DNA of 8,847 bases from Candidatus Thalassarchaeaceae archaeon (GCA_030747475.1 JASLKO010000073.1:1-8847); one strand, 5' to 3'; positions 1 through 7,124 are shown, counted from the first letter of the stretch. Notes: a model not told the origin generated them from the letters alone. Numbers and translations: made by a program.

Positions 1-3000
1 GGATATGGCATGGAGATGTGGACCAACAACAGTATCGCCAGACCCGACATGACAATCAGCAGTGTCGTCGGACCATCTTCTGCAACGATTGGTAGCACAG
101 TGAGCGTCAACTACACCGTAAACAACATCGGAGCGGCTGCACTAACCTCTTCAACACCGTATGACATCCCAATCATTTTGTCCACAGATACAGTGTATGA
201 TTCAACTGACACGATCTTGAATGTCCAAATTACGGGACCAAGTTTGGCTTCTGGCGCCAGCCAACAAATGAGTTCGAACGTACAGATTCCATCCTCTCTT
301 TCAGCTGGTAGTTACTACTGGATTGTGTGGGCTGATGGATGGGGCAACGTCACCGAATCCAACGAGTTGAACAACAACAACTACTCTTCATCAACCACCA
401 CGATAACAACATCCGGTGGTACGAGTGGTGACATTTACGAGCCAAACGACAGTATTGCTGCTGCAACTACAATTTCGACACTACCACTGTCACAAAGCAG
501 CCTGTCAATCCATACCACCTCGGATTACGACTTCTTTGCGGTGTCAATGATTTCAGGAGCAACCTACTGGTACAACATCACGTTCATCCATACAAATGGT
601 GACTTGGACATGGACTTGCTAGATTCTTCAGGAACACAATTGGGTTGGTCCTCTGGAACAAGCAATGTCGAATCGATCGCCTATACTCCATCATCAAACA
701 TCACGGGATACCTCGATGTATTCGGCTGGGGCAGTGCGACCAACACATACGCGCTGACCATTGAAAGTTCAAGTGGCGGTGGGACACCACCTCCACCTCC
801 AGGAACACCTGCCTTGAGCGTGAGCATGCCAGACAAGTTCTCTGCCACAGCGTCTCTGTCCAATTTGACAACGGGCACATCGTATTTCCTTGATTCAACA
901 TTGTATGAGTTCCATGTCGATGGCACCACGACCAATACATCGCTTCCGGGCATGAATTGGACAGCAACATCCACAACCTACATGCAAAATTATTCACTCA
1001 ATACGCCCAACATCGAAGGCGAATATGCGGTTCTCAGTTATCTGTACCAAAACGGAGCATTTTCAACATTAGACTTTGACTTCATTTACCACGAAATGTT
1101 GGTTACAGAATCAACGGCAAACAATCAAGGATGGATGGATGCGCAAAACCTCACGATTGGGCAGAGCTATTCGATTCAGTGGTGGGCCTATGATAACGTC
1201 ACAAACACGACCTTGGGAACAAACACCGTCAATTTCTCAGCGACGTCGACATCTTGGAACCAAAGCGTTTCATGGACTCACCCAACAACTGCAAACCAGC
1301 ACAACTTCGAGGCTATATTGAGAACCTCAAGCTCAAGCAGTTTCATTGGAGCAGGTTACGAAGAATTCTACCCAACCCCAGCTTGGGTTTCCATTGCAAC
1401 CTACACCAATGATATCAACATGACCAATAATTCTGCAACGATCCAAGCGATGAACTTGGCACCGGGTGAAACATACATGTGGAATGTGTCTCTTTTGAAT
1501 CATTCATACAGCACAATTGCTACTTCGAGTTATTTCAATTTCACAGCGACAAATTCTACAATGATTCTAGGCACATGGTCGTATAGCACCCCCACCACAA
1601 GTGGACAATACTGTTTATTCCCTCACTTATGGACTGCAAACGGGACCCAATTGGGTAGTATTGTCGCGTGCTTCTCGTACATCTACGATGCAGATAGCGA
1701 TGGTGTGTGGGACGAGTACGACCTTTGCCCAAATACACCGGTCGGTTCAACCGTGGATTGGAATGGATGCGCGGCAAGTCAACGTGATACGGATGGTGAT
1801 GGTTACACTGATGATGTTGATGACTTCATCAATGACCCGACACAATGGAATGACTACGATGGCGATGGCTACGGAGACAACGCCAGTGGAAACAATAGCG
1901 ATGCATTCCCTCAGGATGCTACACAGTGGTCTGATACAGATGGTGATGGCTGCGGCGACAATGCGAATGGAACAAATGGCGACCAATTCCCAACCGATGC
2001 TACACAATGCTCTGACATAGATGGCGATGGCTGGGGAGACAATCCAAACGGAACCAATCCAGATGCATTCCCTACCGACCCGACACAGTGGTCTGATTCC
2101 GATGGAGATGGTTATGGAGACAACCCAAACGGAAATTATGCCGATGATTTCCCGAACGATGCCACACAGTGGTCTGATTCTGATGGTGATGGATACGGAG
2201 ACAATCCAAGCGGAAACAACCCCGATTTGTATCCAACTGACCCTACACAATGGGCCGACAGTGATGGAGACGGGTATGGTGACAATCCGAGCGGCACATC
2301 TGGTGACCAATTCCCCAACGACGCTTCACAATGGTCTGACAATGATGGAGATGGATGGGGGGACAACCCCGATGGAAACTTCCCCGATCACTTCCCACAA
2401 GATGGTACACAATGGGCCGACTTAGATGGTGACGGATGCGGTGACAATCCCAATGGAAACAACGCTGACGTATGGCCAAACGACCCTACACAATGTGCGG
2501 ATTCGGATGGTGACGGATATGGAGACAACGCCTCGGGGACCAACCCCGATGCCTTCCCTAACGATGGTACGCAATGGGCAGACAGTGATGGCGATGGTTG
2601 GGGCGACAATCCCAGCGGCAACAATGCCGATGCATTCCCAGATGAGTACACACAACAACAGGATTCGGATGGAGACGGTTATGGTGACAATCCAAATGGT
2701 GTCAATCCTGATCATTGTCCAAACAGTCCACCTGGAGCGATTGTTGACGCAACAGGATGCGCCGATTCAGAACTCGATGACGACAACGATGGCGTCATGA
2801 ATGATGGAGACACCTGTCCAAACACACCAGGAGGAGAGGTTGCCGACGCCATTGGTTGCAGTGACACACAAAAGGACGGAGACAATGATGGAATCAGCGA
2901 TGCATACGATGCCTGTCCCGGTTCACCGCAGGGTGAAGCTGTCGATGGGTACGGTTGTGCAGCCAGTCAAAGAGATACTGACAATGACGGTATCAAAGAT

Positions 3001-4095
3001 CACTTGGACCAATGTCCAGCAACACCACCGGGATCTTTTGTGAACGGTTATGGTTGTGCTGATACCGAATGGGACAGTGATGAAGATGGAGTCTACGATG
3101 CAGATGATCAGTGTCCGTACACATCCACTCTCGATGTTGCTGATGATACTGGTTGTGGAGCGGCTCAGCGTGACACAGACAATGACGAGGTCATGGATGC
3201 AGATGACCTCTGCCCAATGACACAACCAGGTTACAATGCCGATGCAAATGGTTGTGATGCCACCCAGCGTGATGGTGATGAAGATGGTATCAGTGATGCA
3301 TTGGATACAAATTGTCCAAACACTCCAGCGGGTGAAACCGTCGACAGCTTTGGTTGTGCAGAATCTGAATTGGATGATGACAACGATGACGTGACCAATG
3401 ATTTGGATGAATGCCCGAGTACACTCAGCATCTGGGCAGCAGGTCCAAACGGTTGCTCACCAGAACAATCGGATCAAGATAATGACGAAGTAACGGATGC
3501 AACTGACATTTGCCCAAGCACACCGACTGGACAATCAGTCAACAATCAAGGATGCAGTTTGAGTCAAATCGACAGTGACAATGATGGGACTACAGATGAC
3601 CTAGATGCCTTCCCTGATGATCCAACCGAAATTACAGATTCTGATGGCGATGGTGTTGGCGATATTGCAGATGCATATCCAAAGGATGCCAGTCGAAGTG
3701 TCGCTGAAGAAGGGGGCCTTTCAATGCCATTCTGGATTGCACTAGTCATTGTTGTATTCGTTGGAATCGGAGGGTCAGCATTGTACCTCATGCGCCAAAA
3801 TGCGCAACAAACCGATGAATATCAAGCAGGTGGAATTGGCATGGAAATTCAACCTGCCGAAGACATCTATGCGATGGCTGGTGTTGCGGCAACCGAACCA
3901 CCTACAGCCAATTATGGTGAAAGTGAACTTGAAACTTTGAATCAAACCAATACAGTCGTTCCAATCGAGGCTTCGACAAATGAACACGGCCAAACCACAT
4001 GGGCGGACGAACTTGGAAACACATGGTGCCAAAACCCAGATGGAAGTATCATGCGATTCGATACTGAAAGTGGAGCATGGGTCCCCCATCAGTGA
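1..4095 (+). CDS. Giant secreted, membrane-anchored surface protein with CARDB, PPC and thrombospondin type 3 (calcium-binding) repeats; 5' partial
   Basis: The reading frame is open to base 1 (Gly-Tyr-Gly before the first Met at 10), so the N-terminus and any signal peptide lie upstream. Residues are numbered from the Met at 10. Residues 11-132 look like a CARDB adhesion-type beta domain, ending with the typical NELNNNN-like turn. Residues 141-252 look like a PPC (pre-peptidase C-terminal) domain, with the DIYEPNDS opening and a DYDFFAV core. A Gly/Pro linker (256-266) follows, then three related unassigned modules (268-559). Residues 560-1232 are Asp-rich DxDxDG calcium-binding repeats. Residues 1239-1261 form one hydrophobic membrane helix, followed by a polar ~100-residue tail ending in a Trp-rich motif. 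About two dozen N-x-S/T sequons precede residue 560, fitting a glycosylated ectodomain. The likely role is a calcium-stabilised surface adhesin or stalk. An upstream catalytic domain such as a protease is possible but not visible. The domain calls are by eye. Confidence 0.9.
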   Translation, partial: GYGMEMWTNNSIARPDMTISSVVGPSSATIGSTVSVNYTVNNIGAAALTSSTPYDIPIILSTDTVYDSTDTILNVQITGPSLASGASQQMSSNVQIPSSLSAGSYYWIVWADGWGNVTESNELNNNNYSSSTTTITTSGGTSGDIYEPNDSIAAATTISTLPLSQSSLSIHTTSDYDFFAVSMISGATYWYNITFIHTNGDLDMDLLDSSGTQLGWSSGTSNVESIAYTPSSNITGYLDVFGWGSATNTYALTIESSSGGGTPPPPPGTPALSVSMPDKFSATASLSNLTTGTSYFLDSTLYEFHVDGTTTNTSLPGMNWTATSTTYMQNYSLNTPNIEGEYAVLSYLYQNGAFSTLDFDFIYHEMLVTESTANNQGWMDAQNLTIGQSYSIQWWAYDNVTNTTLGTNTVNFSATSTSWNQSVSWTHPTTANQHNFEAILRTSSSSSFIGAGYEEFYPTPAWVSIATYTNDINMTNNSATIQAMNLAPGETYMWNVSLLNHSYSTIATSSYFNFTATNSTMILGTWSYSTPTTSGQYCLFPHLWTANGTQLGSIVACFSYIYDADSDGVWDEYDLCPNTPVGSTVDWNGCAASQRDTDGDGYTDDVDDFINDPTQWNDYDGDGYGDNASGNNSDAFPQDATQWSDTDGDGCGDNANGTNGDQFPTDATQCSDIDGDGWGDNPNGTNPDAFPTDPTQWSDSDGDGYGDNPNGNYADDFPNDATQWSDSDGDGYGDNPSGNNPDLYPTDPTQWADSDGDGYGDNPSGTSGDQFPNDASQWSDNDGDGWGDNPDGNFPDHFPQDGTQWADLDGDGCGDNPNGNNADVWPNDPTQCADSDGDGYGDNASGTNPDAFPNDGTQWADSDGDGWGDNPSGNNADAFPDEYTQQQDSDGDGYGDNPNGVNPDHCPNSPPGAIVDATGCADSELDDDNDGVMNDGDTCPNTPGGEVADAIGCSDTQKDGDNDGISDAYDACPGSPQGEAVDGYGCAASQRDTDNDGIKDHLDQCPATPPGSFVNGYGCADTEWDSDEDGVYDADDQCPYTSTLDVADDTGCGAAQRDTDNDEVMDADDLCPMTQPGYNADANGCDATQRDGDEDGISDALDTNCPNTPAGETVDSFGCAESELDDDNDDVTNDLDECPSTLSIWAAGPNGCSPEQSDQDNDEVTDATDICPSTPTGQSVNNQGCSLSQIDSDNDGTTDDLDAFPDDPTEITDSDGDGVGDIADAYPKDASRSVAEEGGLSMPFWIALVIVVFVGIGGSALYLMRQNAQQTDEYQAGGIGMEIQPAEDIYAMAGVAATEPPTANYGESELETLNQTNTVVPIEASTNEHGQTTWADELGNTWCQNPDGSIMRFDTESGAWVPHQ
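811..1686 (+). repeat. Three tandem copies of an unassigned ~95-residue beta-rich module in the surface protein
   Basis: Residues about 268-360, 363-455 and 457-559 of the giant protein share an ordered set of motifs. Each has an NL[TA]xGxxY segment (near residues 285, 380 and 482). Some 28-31 residues later comes N[WF][TS]AT[SN][ST] (near 316, 408 and 510). A Pro-rich turn follows, with GxY-type strands in copies 1 and 3. Sequence between the motifs has diverged strongly, so this is an old duplication. Copy 3 alone has two cysteines (535 and 554), which could form a disulfide. The alternating hydrophobic pattern suggests beta-sandwich, Ig-like folds, but I do not recognise a named family. 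Confidence 0.6.
1687..1785 (+). repeat. Isolated 33-residue Cys-type thrombospondin type 3 repeat
   Basis: Residues 560-592 form one 33-residue unit of the DxDxDGVxD...CPNTP...GC type. It is separated from its nine relatives further on (from base 2662) by the whole 27-residue array. Its CP and GC cysteines fit a repeat-internal disulfide of the kind seen in thrombospondin type 3 units. A short degenerate unit (residues 593-614) links it to the 27-residue block. Confidence 0.7.
1852..2661 (+). repeat. Ten tandem 81-bp (27-residue) calcium-binding repeats
   Basis: Ten consecutive units of exactly 27 residues begin at 1852, 1933, 2014, 2095, 2176, 2257, 2338, 2419, 2500 and 2581. The consensus is D-x-DGDG-[YWC]-GDN-x-x-G-x-x-x-D-x-[FYW]-P-x-[DE]-x-[TS]-Q-[WCQ]-x. 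The DxDGDGxGD stretch is a typical calcium-loop pattern. An eleventh unit starting at 2662 shares the first 10 residues but then turns into the 33-residue Cys type. Codon choice differs between copies, so the protein repeat is better conserved than the DNA, which argues for selection on structure rather than very recent expansion. Units 2 and 8 have Cys at both position 7 and position 26, where the other units have an aromatic residue at 7 and, except in unit 10, Trp at 26. Confidence 0.9.
2662..3570 (+). repeat. Nine tandem ~33-residue Cys-type thrombospondin type 3 repeats
   Basis: Residues 885-1187 divide into nine units: a 38-residue hybrid first unit, then units of 33 residues with one of 34. 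The pattern is D-x-D-[NE]-D-G-[VI]-x-D-x-x-D-x-CP-x-[TS]-P-x-G-x-x-V-D-x-x-GC-x-x-x-x. Each unit has one CP and one GC cysteine, so nine intra-unit disulfides are likely in the extracellular part. Two shorter Cys-less units (about residues 1188-1232) lead into the membrane helix. This array would form a calcium-rigidified rod next to the membrane. Confidence 0.85.
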
Positions 4096-4142
4096 TACAA
4101 ATACTGACTTTCAACTAGCGTTGGGTCTTGCGATTCCTTGAG

Positions 4143-4784
4143 ATGGACCCAGGTGGACACCTTCGCCTATGGCTAATGCGACATTTTTCTGAACCCACCA
4201 AGGATGTAAGGTGGATTCCACGTTCAACACTCTGGGGCAAACTACCTGAACCCGGTGAACTTGTGCATCTGAATATTGAAACAAGATTGCGCATACTTCG
4301 ATTGATTGGATCACTCTGCGATTTGAGGCACAGCAAGGATGTACCGCTTGCCGTTCGAAGTTTTGCTGAAGCAGCTCTCATTGGATCAAGCCAGAGAGCA
4401 CTTCTAATCGTCGATTTCTGGGTGGCAGGTCAATGCCTGCCACCTTGGCTTGAAGCACGTTGTATACAGAGTCAAAGGCATCTTTCAAGACGTGTCTCAA
4501 CTGCATTGTTACCGGCACGTGAATCAATGGATGGATTATGGCTTCTCGATATGCCTTCTCCATTTCTTCCATTTGCTGTCGCTGAGCATCGTAAATTGTT
4601 TGGAGCCAAGAATTGGTTGGTTCATTCGGGTGGTGATCGGCTCTCACCGGGTGTGTGGACATGGACGATTGACATGTCCGGTGATGGTGAGGTGCTGCGG
4701 CGAAGTCGTGCGGGTTTTGAGCCATTCATGTGCGCCTGTGCACACCGTGATGCATTTGAACCGACGAGGGTTGGCCCACCCTGA
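4143..4784 (+). CDS. Unrecognised 213-residue protein, translationally coupled to purE
   Basis: I do not recognise the family. The chosen start is ATG at 4143. An in-frame TTG at 4128 would add five residues, and neither has a clear Shine-Dalgarno site. The protein is Trp- and Arg-rich with no signal peptide or clear membrane helix, so it is probably cytoplasmic. Visible stretches are an Arg/Leu-rich helix (residues 47-58), a predicted helix around 65-95, a WLVHSGGDR segment (158-166) and a VWTWTIDMSGDGEVLRRSR segment (171-189) that reads like a beta hairpin. A C-x-C-x-H cluster (197-201) lies near the end. Its TGA stop overlaps the purE ATG (ATGA at 4784), so the two are likely translated in a coupled way. 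A role in purine synthesis or its control is inference from position only. Confidence 0.75.
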   Translation: MDPGGHLRLWLMRHFSEPTKDVRWIPRSTLWGKLPEPGELVHLNIETRLRILRLIGSLCDLRHSKDVPLAVRSFAEAALIGSSQRALLIVDFWVAGQCLPPWLEARCIQSQRHLSRRVSTALLPARESMDGLWLLDMPSPFLPFAVAEHRKLFGAKNWLVHSGGDRLSPGVWTWTIDMSGDGEVLRRSRAGFEPFMCACAHRDAFEPTRVGPP

Positions 4785-5266
4785 TGGACGTCAGTATTAT
4801 TCTTGGATCACGCTCGGATTTGCCAATCGCCAAAAAGGCGACAAAAGTACTCGACAACTTTGGGATTGACTACGAACTGCGAGTTGCCAGTGCACATCGC
4901 GCCCCAAAATATCTCGAAGGGATCATTGAAACGGCACTGGAAAATGATTGTCAGGTTTTCATCGGCATGGCCGGTGTCGCTGCTGCGCTCCCTGGCGTGA
5001 TCGCTTCGATGACTTGCAAACCGGTCATCGGCGTCCCTGTGGGTGGAAAAGTTCCACTCGATTCCCTCCTATCGATTGTACAAATGCCACCCGGCATGCC
5101 AGTCGCAACCGTGGGTGTTGATCGGGGCGACAATGCAGCCGTCTTGGCAGTACAGATTCTAGCAGCAAGCAATGCTGATCTCGCAGCGACCTTTGCAAAC
5201 TACCGCCAAGATATGACAAATAAGGTCATTTCCGACGATGAGTTAACACAGTCGGAAGGTGCCTAA
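4784..5266 (+). CDS. purE: PurE, phosphoribosylaminoimidazole carboxylase catalytic subunit / N5-CAIR mutase
   Basis: PurE acts at the 4-carboxyaminoimidazole ribonucleotide step of IMP synthesis in the cytoplasm. The 160-residue length and the motif order fit class I PurE: GSRSD (residues 8-12), VASAHRAP (34-41, with catalytic-type His38), AGVAAALPG (63-71), VQMPPGMPVATVGVDRG (99-115) and DNAA (116-119). The MPPG-xPVATVG-DRG-NAA stretch resembles archaeal PurE in particular. Residue 68 is Ala where class I enzymes such as E. coli normally have a conserved His in AAHLPG. No purK lies next to it. If PurK is absent from the genome, direct AIR carboxylation is possible. The start ATG overlaps the upstream stop codon, and the stop is 1 base before the ATG of the GMP synthase gene, so this is an operon. 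Confidence 0.95.
   Translation: MDVSIILGSRSDLPIAKKATKVLDNFGIDYELRVASAHRAPKYLEGIIETALENDCQVFIGMAGVAAALPGVIASMTCKPVIGVPVGGKVPLDSLLSIVQMPPGMPVATVGVDRGDNAAVLAVQILAASNADLAATFANYRQDMTNKVISDDELTQSEGA
5254..5261 (+). promoter_or_regulatory. Shine-Dalgarno-like site for the GMP synthase subunit B gene
   Basis: GGAAGGTG lies inside the last codons of purE and ends 6 bases before the ATG at 5268. It resembles the GGAGGTG complement of archaeal 16S rRNA 3' ends. It supports ATG 5268 over the in-frame GTG at 5259, which would sit inside the site. Confidence 0.6.
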
Positions 5267-5267
5267 T

Positions 5268-6212
5268 ATGGATGCCCAGATGCTCATAGATGAAGGCGTT
5301 TCAATTCTCAAAGAGCAAATTGACGATACGGCAATCATCGCTTGCAGTGGTGGTATCGATTCGACCGTTGCAGCTGTAATGGCCAACAATGCCATCGGAA
5401 ATTTGCTACATTGTGTCTATGTCGACACTGGTTTCATGCGCAAGGGCGAAACTGAAGAAGTCCGTGAGATGTTGACTGATTTGGGTTTGAACATCAAAGT
5501 GGTCGACGCAAGTGAACGCTTCTTCAAGCACCTAGAAGGAGTGACTGAACCGGAAGCAAAGCGCAAGGTCATCGGTGAACAATTCATTCGTGTTTTTGAG
5601 GAAGAACAAGTCATCTGTGGGGCCAAATACCTCGTCCAAGGAACCATTGCACCAGACTGGATTGAATCCGGTGGTGGGGAACGTGATGTCATCAAGAGTC
5701 ACCACAATGTTGGGGGCCTACCTGACGATGTCGATTTGACAATTGTCGAACCACTACGGGAATTTTACAAAGATGAAGTCCGAGAAATGGCTAAACTTCT
5801 TGAGATCCCAAGCAGCAATCGCCAACCGTTCCCTGGACCCGGTCTCGCCGTTCGAGTACTAGGTGACCTTACTCGAGAACGAACCGAAGCCTGCCGTGAA
5901 GCCTGTGCCATTGTTGAGGAAGAGCTCCAAGCGGCGGCAGCCGCAGGTGAAATGGAGATCCCATGGCAATACTTTGCAGCACTCCTACCGGTGAGTAGTG
6001 TTGGTGTCCATGGTGATGCCCGAGTGTATGGCGAAACGATTGTGGTCAGAGCGGTTCGAAGTATCGATGGAATGTCTGCACGCTATTCCGAAATACCACA
6101 CAGCGTACTGCAAAAAATTAGCACACGCATCACAAATGCACTCAAAGGACATGTGAACAGAGTTGTCTACGACATCACTCACAAACCACCAGGTACCATC
6201 GAGTGGGAATAA
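5268..6212 (+). CDS. guaAB: GMP synthase (glutamine-hydrolysing) subunit B, ATP-pyrophosphatase subunit
   Basis: This subunit adenylates XMP and aminates it to GMP, using ammonia supplied by a separate glutamine amidotransferase subunit, in the cytoplasm. The protein is 314 residues and has no amidotransferase domain, which matches the two-subunit archaeal form rather than the fused bacterial GuaA. It carries the PP-loop SGGIDST (residues 27-33). It also has the family signature QPFPGPGLAVRVLG (starting at about residue 186), which opens the C-terminal dimerisation domain, and the usual C-terminal end PPGTIEWE. The partner amidotransferase gene is not in the window. The gene follows purE with one base between stop and start, so AMP/GMP precursor supply and GMP formation are probably co-expressed. 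Its TAA directly abuts the TAA of the convergent gene. Confidence 0.96.
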   Translation: MDAQMLIDEGVSILKEQIDDTAIIACSGGIDSTVAAVMANNAIGNLLHCVYVDTGFMRKGETEEVREMLTDLGLNIKVVDASERFFKHLEGVTEPEAKRKVIGEQFIRVFEEEQVICGAKYLVQGTIAPDWIESGGGERDVIKSHHNVGGLPDDVDLTIVEPLREFYKDEVREMAKLLEIPSSNRQPFPGPGLAVRVLGDLTRERTEACREACAIVEEELQAAAAAGEMEIPWQYFAALLPVSSVGVHGDARVYGETIVVRAVRSIDGMSARYSEIPHSVLQKISTRITNALKGHVNRVVYDITHKPPGTIEWE

Positions 6213-7124
6213 TTACTCTTCTTCCGAATCCCAAATAGGGACCAAATCAGATGGCCATGCTGCGATGACTGGAGTCACCGGTGGTGAGCCAAAGCTACTC
6301 CGAATCGAAGGGCCACTTGGAACGTCTGCAAAGATCGGACCCAATTGTGAAAATGTGATGTCCTGACCGACTGGTGCCCCAACGAAGGGGTCAAGAATTA
6401 CCCCGCTAGGATGTACAAGATGAATGGCGATGAAATCTTGATTCTCATGGCGTAGTCCAAAAAGAATCATCTCAAGGCGAGTATCTCCCATTTCACCTGC
6501 TTTCACATGTCGTCGGGCCAGAGGGCGTCTGGCCCAGCGTTTGGATTCTGCCATCCATTTCTCATCGATACTTGAAAGTCCAATATCGACATGTGCAATG
6601 GGAAGGAGCCAGCGACCAGCAGGCCATGCCAAGAGGGTTGAAATCCGAACCAAATGGGACAACCAGAGTGGGATGGAAATCAGTAACGCGATGATTGTGA
6701 TAGAACCATCAGGATTGCCTTGGACAATCCATACCAATACACCGAGAAGAATGGATTCAATGCGAATTAAGTTCCACCCCATCATTTTGAGGGGCGAGCC
6801 TTCAACTTGTTGCGAGGATATCATTGAAGCGGATGCCCAAATTAAACCGAAGCCACCAAGCCACAGTCCCAAACCCAATTTTGTGCTCATCCCAATGCCA
6901 TGTCCTACTGCATGAAGCAACATCGGAATCAAACCGGCTGCAAAGAAAAAAACAGACCATGCCGCGGGCAAAAGAAATCTGGCAAGGGTGGGCCTCAATC
7001 TCTGCCGACGCCAGCCATCCCACGACTCAGGGGCATCCACTTCATGCGGAAGCCGAACAGGTAAGCCACCCGGGCCGAACCATTCCGCTCGGCCGAGTAA
7101 GAAGTGGGCTCGGGGCTTCGCCAT
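6213..7124 (-). CDS. Unrecognised four-helix membrane protein with soluble C-terminal domain
   Basis: I do not recognise the family. The start chosen is ATG at 7124 (303 residues); a GTG at 7139 would add five. A polar N-terminal ~48 residues with an AEWFGPGGLPVRLP segment precedes four hydrophobic stretches at about residues 50-70, 82-103, 122-136 and 141-160. A His-rich loop (HAVGHGIG, 71-78) lies between the first two helices. After the helices comes a basic segment (WARRPLARRHVK, 197-208). By the positive-inside rule this places the ~100-residue C-terminal domain in the cytoplasm. That domain has a beta-like region (LEMILFGLRHENQDFIAIHL, 217-236) and an acidic end. The hydrophobic pattern and long open frame support this strand over the shorter opposite-strand frames. 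It converges on the GMP synthase gene with no spacing. Confidence 0.75.
   Translation of the reverse strand: MAKPRAHFLLGRAEWFGPGGLPVRLPHEVDAPESWDGWRRQRLRPTLARFLLPAAWSVFFFAAGLIPMLLHAVGHGIGMSTKLGLGLWLGGFGLIWASASMISSQQVEGSPLKMMGWNLIRIESILLGVLVWIVQGNPDGSITIIALLISIPLWLSHLVRISTLLAWPAGRWLLPIAHVDIGLSSIDEKWMAESKRWARRPLARRHVKAGEMGDTRLEMILFGLRHENQDFIAIHLVHPSGVILDPFVGAPVGQDITFSQLGPIFADVPSGPSIRSSFGSPPVTPVIAAWPSDLVPIWDSEEE

Noticed and set aside
1747..2310. A 187-residue minus-strand open frame across the repeat array
   Set aside because: It is a shadow of the Asp/Gly-rich repeats: GAT/GAC-rich codons read in reverse give an Ile/Val/Ser-rich periodic sequence with no domain features.
1852..2661. Regular DNA periodicity that could suggest a CRISPR array or satellite
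   Set aside because: The period is exactly 81 bp, a multiple of three, within an open frame. Variation is spread along each unit, not split into constant repeats and unique spacers.
2021..2800. Plus-strand frames rich in Met and Thr (2021-2425 and 2426-2800)
   Set aside because: They are frame-shifted readings of the same 81-bp repeats inside the giant coding region. Their regular composition comes from the repeat, not from selection.
1687..3702. Possible eukaryotic thrombospondin origin
   Set aside because: The repeat class is widespread in bacterial and archaeal surface proteins, and the neighbouring split GMP synthase and overlapping genes are archaeal in character.
4450..4869. A 139-residue plus-strand frame, and a 115-residue minus-strand frame at 4378-4725
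   Set aside because: Both overlap the 213-residue gene coupled to purE. Neither has a better start, and the first also runs into the well-supported purE.
5259..5267. GTG start at 5259 for the GMP synthase subunit
   Set aside because: It would lie inside the Shine-Dalgarno-like site and overlap purE. ATG 5268 is well spaced from that site and gives a normal N-terminus.
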